Shown piece by piece: positions 12,415-16,439 of a stretch of DNA of 16,439 nt. This stretch comes from CAZXBB01 sp964638815 (GTDB taxonomy: Bacteria; Planctomycetota; Phycisphaerae; Phycisphaerales; SM1A02). The notes under the pieces were generated by a model. The model searched no databases. It was not told where the DNA came from and worked only from the letters and a program-made list of their open reading frames with translations. The stretch is from the NCBI GenBank assembly GCA_964638815.1, contig CAZXBB010000350.1, positions 1 through 16,439 of the forward strand, given 5' to 3'. The translations under genes were made by a program, and so were the position numbers. How positions within the stretch are numbered: the stretch's first letter is position 1; the number at the start of each line of letters is the position of its first letter.

Positions 12415-12420
12415 TACCAT
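12415..12420 (+). promoter_or_regulatory. Candidate -10 box of the RND adaptor gene
   Basis: TACCAT lies 9 nt before the ATG at 12430. There is no Shine-Dalgarno. The spacing is slightly longer than at the four leaderless candidates and implies a leader of about 3 nt. Confidence 0.3.
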
Positions 12421-12429
12421 GCGGTCCAC

Positions 12430-13611
12430 ATGCGCACCGCGAGCCGCTGGATCCTCGGAATTGTTGCCGTCGCGATCGTCCTCCTGGTCGGCGTCCAGGT
12501 GGTCCGCCGCCTGCCCGCCGCCGAGGCCGGGGCGACGAAGGGCCGCGAGACCGGCCCGGTCCCCGTCGAGGTCGCCGACGTCACGCACGGTCCGATCGAG
12601 AACCGCCGGACGTTCAGCGGCACGCTGGAGGCGGCGGCCCGGGTCACGGTGGCCCCGAAGATCGCCGGCCGCATCGTGCGTCTGCCGGTCGAGCTGGCCG
12701 ACGTCGTGAAGCGCAACCAGGTCGTGGCGGAGCTCGATCGGGACGAATACGACCAGGAGGTCATGCAGGCCGAGGCGGAGCTGGCCGTCGCTCGCGCGAA
12801 CGTCGCCGAGGCGGAGAGCGCGGCGAAGATCGCGGCGCGCGAGCTCGAGCGCATGAAGACGCTCCAGGATCGCGGTGTCGCGTCGGAGTCGCAGCTCGAC
12901 GTGGTGATGGCCGACGACCTCGCGAAGGGCGCCGCCGTCGAGGTGGCGAAGGCGCGGGCGACGCGGGCGGAGTCGGCGCTCCAGACCGCGCGCATACGGC
13001 GCGGCTACACGCGCATCGAGGCGACGTGGTCGGGCGACGACGAGGAGCGCGTGGTCGCCGAGCGCTTCGCCGAGGAGGGCGAGACCGTCGCCGCGAACAC
13101 GCCGCTGCTGTCGATCATCAAGCTGAACCCGATCCGTGCCGTCATCCACGTCACCGAGCGCGACTACGCCGAGCTGTCGCCCGGTCAGCCGGTGACGCTT
13201 CGCACGGACGCGTACGCGGATCGCACGTGGTCGGCCCGCATCGGCCGCGTCGCGCCGGCCTTTCGCGAGGGCTCGCGGCAGGCCCGCGTCGAAGTGGACG
13301 TGCCGAACGAGGACGGCGCGCTCAAGCCCGGCATGTTCGTGCGCGTCGAGGCGGTGCTCGGGCGCCGCGAGGACGCGACGATCGTACCCGCCGCCGCGCT
13401 CGTCGATCGCGACGGCGGCACGGTCGTCTTCGTCGTGAGCGACGACGACGCGAGCGTGCGTCTGGCGAAGGTCGAAACCGGCATCCGCGAGGGCGACCGC
13501 GTCGAGGTGACGGGGGACGACGTCGGGGGGCGTGTCGTGACGCTCGGGCAGCAACTGCTCGGCGACGGGTCGGCGATCACGATTCCGGAGGCGGCGTCGG
13601 GCGCGTCGTGA
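12430..13611 (+). CDS. RND efflux periplasmic adaptor (membrane fusion protein)
   Basis: A 393-residue membrane fusion protein that would couple an inner-membrane RND pump to an outer-membrane channel. Residues 7-25 are a single N-terminal membrane anchor (WILGIVAVAIVLLVGVQVV), not a lipoprotein signal. Then come the first lipoyl half (about 70-105, VTVAPKIAGRIVRLPVELAD), an alpha-hairpin rich in Ala and Glu (about 108-188), the second lipoyl half (196-232, with EGETVAANTPLLSI), a beta-barrel with PGQPVTLRTDAY (251-262) and RVEVDVPNEDGALKPGMFVR (286-305), and a membrane-proximal domain. The ATG at 12430 is chosen because upstream in-frame starts read through the minisatellite. A gene for the cognate RND permease follows after 379 bp. 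Substrate unknown. Confidence 0.9.
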   Translation: MRTASRWILGIVAVAIVLLVGVQVVRRLPAAEAGATKGRETGPVPVEVADVTHGPIENRRTFSGTLEAAARVTVAPKIAGRIVRLPVELADVVKRNQVVAELDRDEYDQEVMQAEAELAVARANVAEAESAAKIAARELERMKTLQDRGVASESQLDVVMADDLAKGAAVEVAKARATRAESALQTARIRRGYTRIEATWSGDDEERVVAERFAEEGETVAANTPLLSIIKLNPIRAVIHVTERDYAELSPGQPVTLRTDAYADRTWSARIGRVAPAFREGSRQARVEVDVPNEDGALKPGMFVRVEAVLGRREDATIVPAAALVDRDGGTVVFVVSDDDASVRLAKVETGIREGDRVEVTGDDVGGRVVTLGQQLLGDGSAITIPEAASGAS

Positions 13612-13990
13612 GGCGGCACATCCACGGCTCCCGACGACGCTATCGTACGAGCGTGATCCCTCGCCGCTGCCCGTCGTCGACGACATCGCCGAGGTGTCGA
13701 GGGCGCTGCCCGCGAGCGGCAGGCGCGACCGCTCGACGCTCGTCCTTGCCATGTCCGGCTCGACGGACGTGCGAGTGAGTTCGTCCGCCCGATCGGGTTC
13801 CTCGGCCCCTGCGGCATCCGCCGGCGCGCGACGTCGCTGCACATGCGCAGCCACGCGTGATGAAGTGAGCCCCCCGGCGTTCCGTGTACCATGCTGATCC
13901 TGCCTCCCGTCCGGCAGAGCGCCGCCCGCCGCGTTGATTCGCAGAACGAGAGTACGCGTGGGGGGCGACAGAGTCCCTCCAACCGCCGCC
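13612..13990. other. 379-bp spacer between RND adaptor and permease, with an imperfect hairpin
   Basis: I see no convincing gene here. GTCGAG (13696-13701) and CTCGAC (13732-13737) flank GCGCTGCC (13703-13710) and GGCAGGCGC (13718-13726), forming an imperfect hairpin of about 42 bp without a T-tract. The self-complementary GTCGTCGACGAC lies just before it. A TATCGT box (13641-13646) lies 6 nt before a GTG (13653), but the frame that follows does not look like a protein. The spacer is unusual, because adaptor and permease genes normally abut. Confidence 0.45.
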
Positions 13991-16439
13991 ATGAACCTCC
14001 CCCGCGCCAGCGTCCAACGCCCCGTCTTCACCACGATGGTCACGTTGATCGTGATCGTCCTCGGCGTCATGGCCCTGCGCGAGCTGCGCATCGATCTCCT
14101 TCCGGCGGTCGAGATGCCGACGCTCACCGTGCAGACGGAGTACGAAGGCGCGAGCCCCGAGGTGATGGAGCGGCTCGTCACGCAGATCGCCGAGGAGATC
14201 ATCGCGACCGTGCCCGGGGTCGAGGAGATGACGTCAACGTCGTCGGAGGGGAGCAGCCGCATCCGCGTCCGCTTCGCGTGGGGTGTGGACGTGGACGACG
14301 CCGCGACCGACCTGCGGGCGAAGCTCGAGGACGAGCTCGACGAGCTGCCCGACGAGGTCGAGCGCCCGCAGATCCGCAAGTTCGACGTCAACAGCTTCCC
14401 GGTCGTCCTGCTCGGCATCGCGAGCCGGCTCGATCCGATCGAGTTGACGACCCTCATCGAAGAGCAGGTGCGCGACCGCTTCGCACGGCTGCCCGGTGTC
14501 GCCCAGGTCGACATGTGGGGCGGCTACCAGCGCGAGATCCGCGTGGAGCTCGACCCGGAACGCGTGCGCGCCCTCGGGCTGCCGCTGAACCAGGTGCTCG
14601 ATGCCATCCGCGACGCGAACCTCGACTTGCCCGCGGGCGAGATCGAGCAGGGGAAGTACGAGGTGACGCTCCGCGCTCCGGCGGAATTCCGCGGCGTGGA
14701 CGAGATCCGCGACACCGTCATCGCCATGCGCGGAGGTGCGCCGGTCACGCTCGGGCAGATCGCGGAGATCCGCGACACATACGAGCGACTGCGCCGCATC
14801 GTACGCGTGAACCGCGCGCTCGGCCTCCGCATGGCGATCCGCAAGCAGGCCGACGCGAACACGGTCGAGGTCTCGCGGGCGATCCTCGCCGAAATCGACC
14901 GCGTCAACCGCGACCTGCCGCAGATCGACGTCTTCCCGGTCATCAACCAGGGCAACTTCATCGAGCGCTCCATCCAGAACGTCGCGAACTCGGTGCTCTA
15001 CGGTGGCGCACTCGCGGTGCTGGTGCTCGTGTTCTTCCTGCGCAACCTGCGCAGCACGATCGTGATTTCGCTGGCGATCCCGATCTCGATCGTCGCGACC
15101 TTCGCACTCATCTACTTCAACGGCTTCACGCTCAACCTCATGACGCTCGGCGGGCTCGCGCTCGGCGTCGGCATGATGGTGGACTCGTCCATCGTCGTGC
15201 TCGAGAACATCTTCCGCCGCCGAACGGAGGAGGGGGAGGCCGGGGCGGAGGCGGCGGTCGCCGGCGCGGTCGAGGTCGGCCCCGCGATCGTCGCGAGCAC
15301 GATCACCACGCTCGTCATCTTCCTCCCGCTGCTCTTCGTCGAGGGCGTCAGCGGCGTGCTCTTCAAGGAACTCGCCTACGTGATCGGGTTCTCGCTCGTG
15401 TGCTCGCTCGCCGTGTCGCTCAGCGTAGTGCCGATGCTGGCGTCGAAGCTGCCGCCGCCGGTGAACGGCGGGGGGGCGTTCGCGGGTCTTGCCCGGACCG
15501 CGGGGGGCCTGTTCGCCGCGCTCGACGACGCCTACCGCGACCTGCTGCGTTTCGCCCTGCGCCGCCGGCTGCTCACCATTGCGGCGGCGGCCGCCGCCCT
15601 GGCGGCGAGCCTGCTGCTCGTGCCGCTCATCGGCACGGAGTTCCTCCCCCCGAGTGACGAGGGCGAGGTGCGCGTCGAAGCGGAGATGGAGATCGGCACA
15701 CGACTCGATCTCGTTGACCGGCAGACGAAGATCATCGAGGACATCGTCTTCGAGCGCACGCCCGAGATGATCGCATCGGTCACGAGCGTCGGCGCGAGCG
15801 GCCGCAACCCCGGCGAGGGGACGACGGGCGAGCTGCGCATCTCGCTCGTGCCGTCGAAGGAGCGGGAGCGATCGAACGTCGAGATCGCCGACGATCTGCG
15901 GGCCGCGCTCGAGGGCAAGGTGGCGGGCATGACGATTCGGACCCGCGCCCCCCAGGGGCAATTCCTGCTCGAGCGCATCCTCGGCAGCGACGAGGGGCTC
16001 GAGGTCGAGGTGCGCGGCTTCGACCTCGACACGCTCGCCGTGCTCTCCGACCGCGCGATGGCGGCGCTGCGCGACGTGCCGGGCATCACCGACGTCGATA
16101 CGAGCCGCGACACGGGCACGCCGCAGCAGCAGATGCGGATCGACCGCGCGAAGGCGGCCGACGTCGGCGTCTCCGTACGCGACATCGTCGAGGCGATCGA
16201 GACGGCCGTCGCCGGCAGCCGCGCCGGCGAATACCGCACGCGCGGCAACTCGTACCGCATCCTCGTGCAGTTCAAGGACGCGTACCGCCTGTCGATCGAC
16301 GAGGTATTGGACCTCACGGTGCGGGCGGAGTCGGGCGAGGACGTGCCGCTGCGCAATCTCGTCACGACCGAGTCGGGACGCGGGCCGACCCTCATCGAGC
16401 GGTCGGACCAGCAGCGCGTCGTCACGGTGACGGCGAACA
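13991..16439 (+). CDS. RND-family efflux permease (AcrB-like), 3' end cut by window edge
   Basis: At least 816 residues of a proton-driven RND transporter (AcrB/ACR_tran family, usually about 1,030-1,060). The start MNLPRASVQRPVFTTMVTLI has the amphipathic helix and TM1 (12-29), followed by the porter domain with YEGASPEVMERLV (51-63) and TVPGVEEMTSTSSEG (73-87). TM2 onwards starts near residue 336, with FFLRNLRSTIVISLAIPISI, and TM4 has GLALGVGMMVDSSIVVLENI. In AcrB, TM4 carries the proton-relay pair D407-D408; here only D398 is present and the next residue is S399, a substitution frequent in this branch. The second porter half (from about 550, GTEFLPPSDEGEV) is present and the frame runs off the edge. 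No Shine-Dalgarno is evident. Likely partner of the upstream adaptor; substrate unknown. Confidence 0.95.
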   Translation, partial: MNLPRASVQRPVFTTMVTLIVIVLGVMALRELRIDLLPAVEMPTLTVQTEYEGASPEVMERLVTQIAEEIIATVPGVEEMTSTSSEGSSRIRVRFAWGVDVDDAATDLRAKLEDELDELPDEVERPQIRKFDVNSFPVVLLGIASRLDPIELTTLIEEQVRDRFARLPGVAQVDMWGGYQREIRVELDPERVRALGLPLNQVLDAIRDANLDLPAGEIEQGKYEVTLRAPAEFRGVDEIRDTVIAMRGGAPVTLGQIAEIRDTYERLRRIVRVNRALGLRMAIRKQADANTVEVSRAILAEIDRVNRDLPQIDVFPVINQGNFIERSIQNVANSVLYGGALAVLVLVFFLRNLRSTIVISLAIPISIVATFALIYFNGFTLNLMTLGGLALGVGMMVDSSIVVLENIFRRRTEEGEAGAEAAVAGAVEVGPAIVASTITTLVIFLPLLFVEGVSGVLFKELAYVIGFSLVCSLAVSLSVVPMLASKLPPPVNGGGAFAGLARTAGGLFAALDDAYRDLLRFALRRRLLTIAAAAAALAASLLLVPLIGTEFLPPSDEGEVRVEAEMEIGTRLDLVDRQTKIIEDIVFERTPEMIASVTSVGASGRNPGEGTTGELRISLVPSKERERSNVEIADDLRAALEGKVAGMTIRTRAPQGQFLLERILGSDEGLEVEVRGFDLDTLAVLSDRAMAALRDVPGITDVDTSRDTGTPQQQMRIDRAKAADVGVSVRDIVEAIETAVAGSRAGEYRTRGNSYRILVQFKDAYRLSIDEVLDLTVRAESGEDVPLRNLVTTESGRGPTLIERSDQQRVVTVTAN

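Noticed and set aside
8571..12995. A 1,474-codon open frame on the minus strand across the aminotransferase, Cys-rich repeat and RND adaptor genes
   Set aside because: It lies antisense to three genes with clear domains. The translation is low-complexity, periodic Ala/Arg/Val sequence that mirrors the repeats of the plus-strand gene, as expected in high-GC DNA.
3161..13651. The 12-mer CTATCGTACGAG shared by 3161-3172 and 13640-13651
   Set aside because: Several shared 12-mers are expected by chance in 16 kb, and the two contexts (pup upstream region, RND spacer) differ otherwise.
13653..13778. A 41-codon GTG-started frame with a TATCGT box 6 nt upstream
   Set aside because: The geometry fits a leaderless start, but the peptide is Arg/Cys/Ser/Pro-rich with no pattern and looks like an out-of-frame translation.
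1..16439. tRNA, rRNA, insertion sequence or prophage signatures
   Set aside because: I saw no cloverleaf, rRNA stretch, transposase motif, integrase, or terminal inverted repeats with target duplications anywhere in the window.

Overview
The window is very GC-rich, with G/C at most third codon positions, and probably comes from a member of the Planctomycetota, perhaps the Phycisphaerae. The best sign is the secreted Cys-rich repeat protein at 9099-11510, which ends in a dockerin-like double Ca2+ loop typical of planctomycete secreted proteins. Gene starts fall into two classes: some have a clear Shine-Dalgarno, others have none but carry TAnnnT 6-7 nt before the start codon, which suggests leaderless mRNAs. 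The taxonomic call is inference, as there is no rRNA or other marker gene.

Layout, left to right. 1-476 (-): DUF1801 protein cut by the window edge. 605-1075 (+): MsrB methionine sulfoxide reductase. 1133-3050 (-): a two-gene cassette holding a short Pup-like protein modifier (2847-3050) and, downstream, a PafA/Dop-family Pup ligase (1133-2698, GTG start). 3066-3479: a divergent regulatory region with repeated CGCCAA/TTGGCG dyads and one perfect DnaA box. 3480-4613 (+): helix-turn-helix protein with a large unassigned C-terminal domain. 4770-5822 (+): YdjM-type membrane metal-dependent hydrolase. 5863-7317 (-): TPR-sulfotransferase. 7564-8826 (+): class I/II PLP aminotransferase. 9099-11510 (+): secreted protein with 17 Cys-rich repeats, followed by a good intrinsic terminator. 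11576-12429: mostly non-coding, with one doubtful ORF and a 13-bp minisatellite. 12430-13611 and 13991-16439+ (+): RND efflux adaptor and RND permease, the latter cut by the right edge.

The most interesting system is the pupylation cassette. The modifier ends in Gly-Glu, so unlike Gln-ending Pup it would need no deamidation before ligation. Its last 18 residues align without gaps to actinobacterial Pup, including the Phe ten residues before the C-terminus. The ligase keeps the family's N-terminal Glu motif, the GSHPE block, GCHE, TRDEP and the YRR-H-GD block. No proteasome subunit, ARC/Mpa ATPase or second Dop/PafA paralogue is in the window. The divergent HTH gene and the shared operator-like dyads suggest local control. 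The other genes are metabolic, envelope or secreted functions with no evident link to pupylation.
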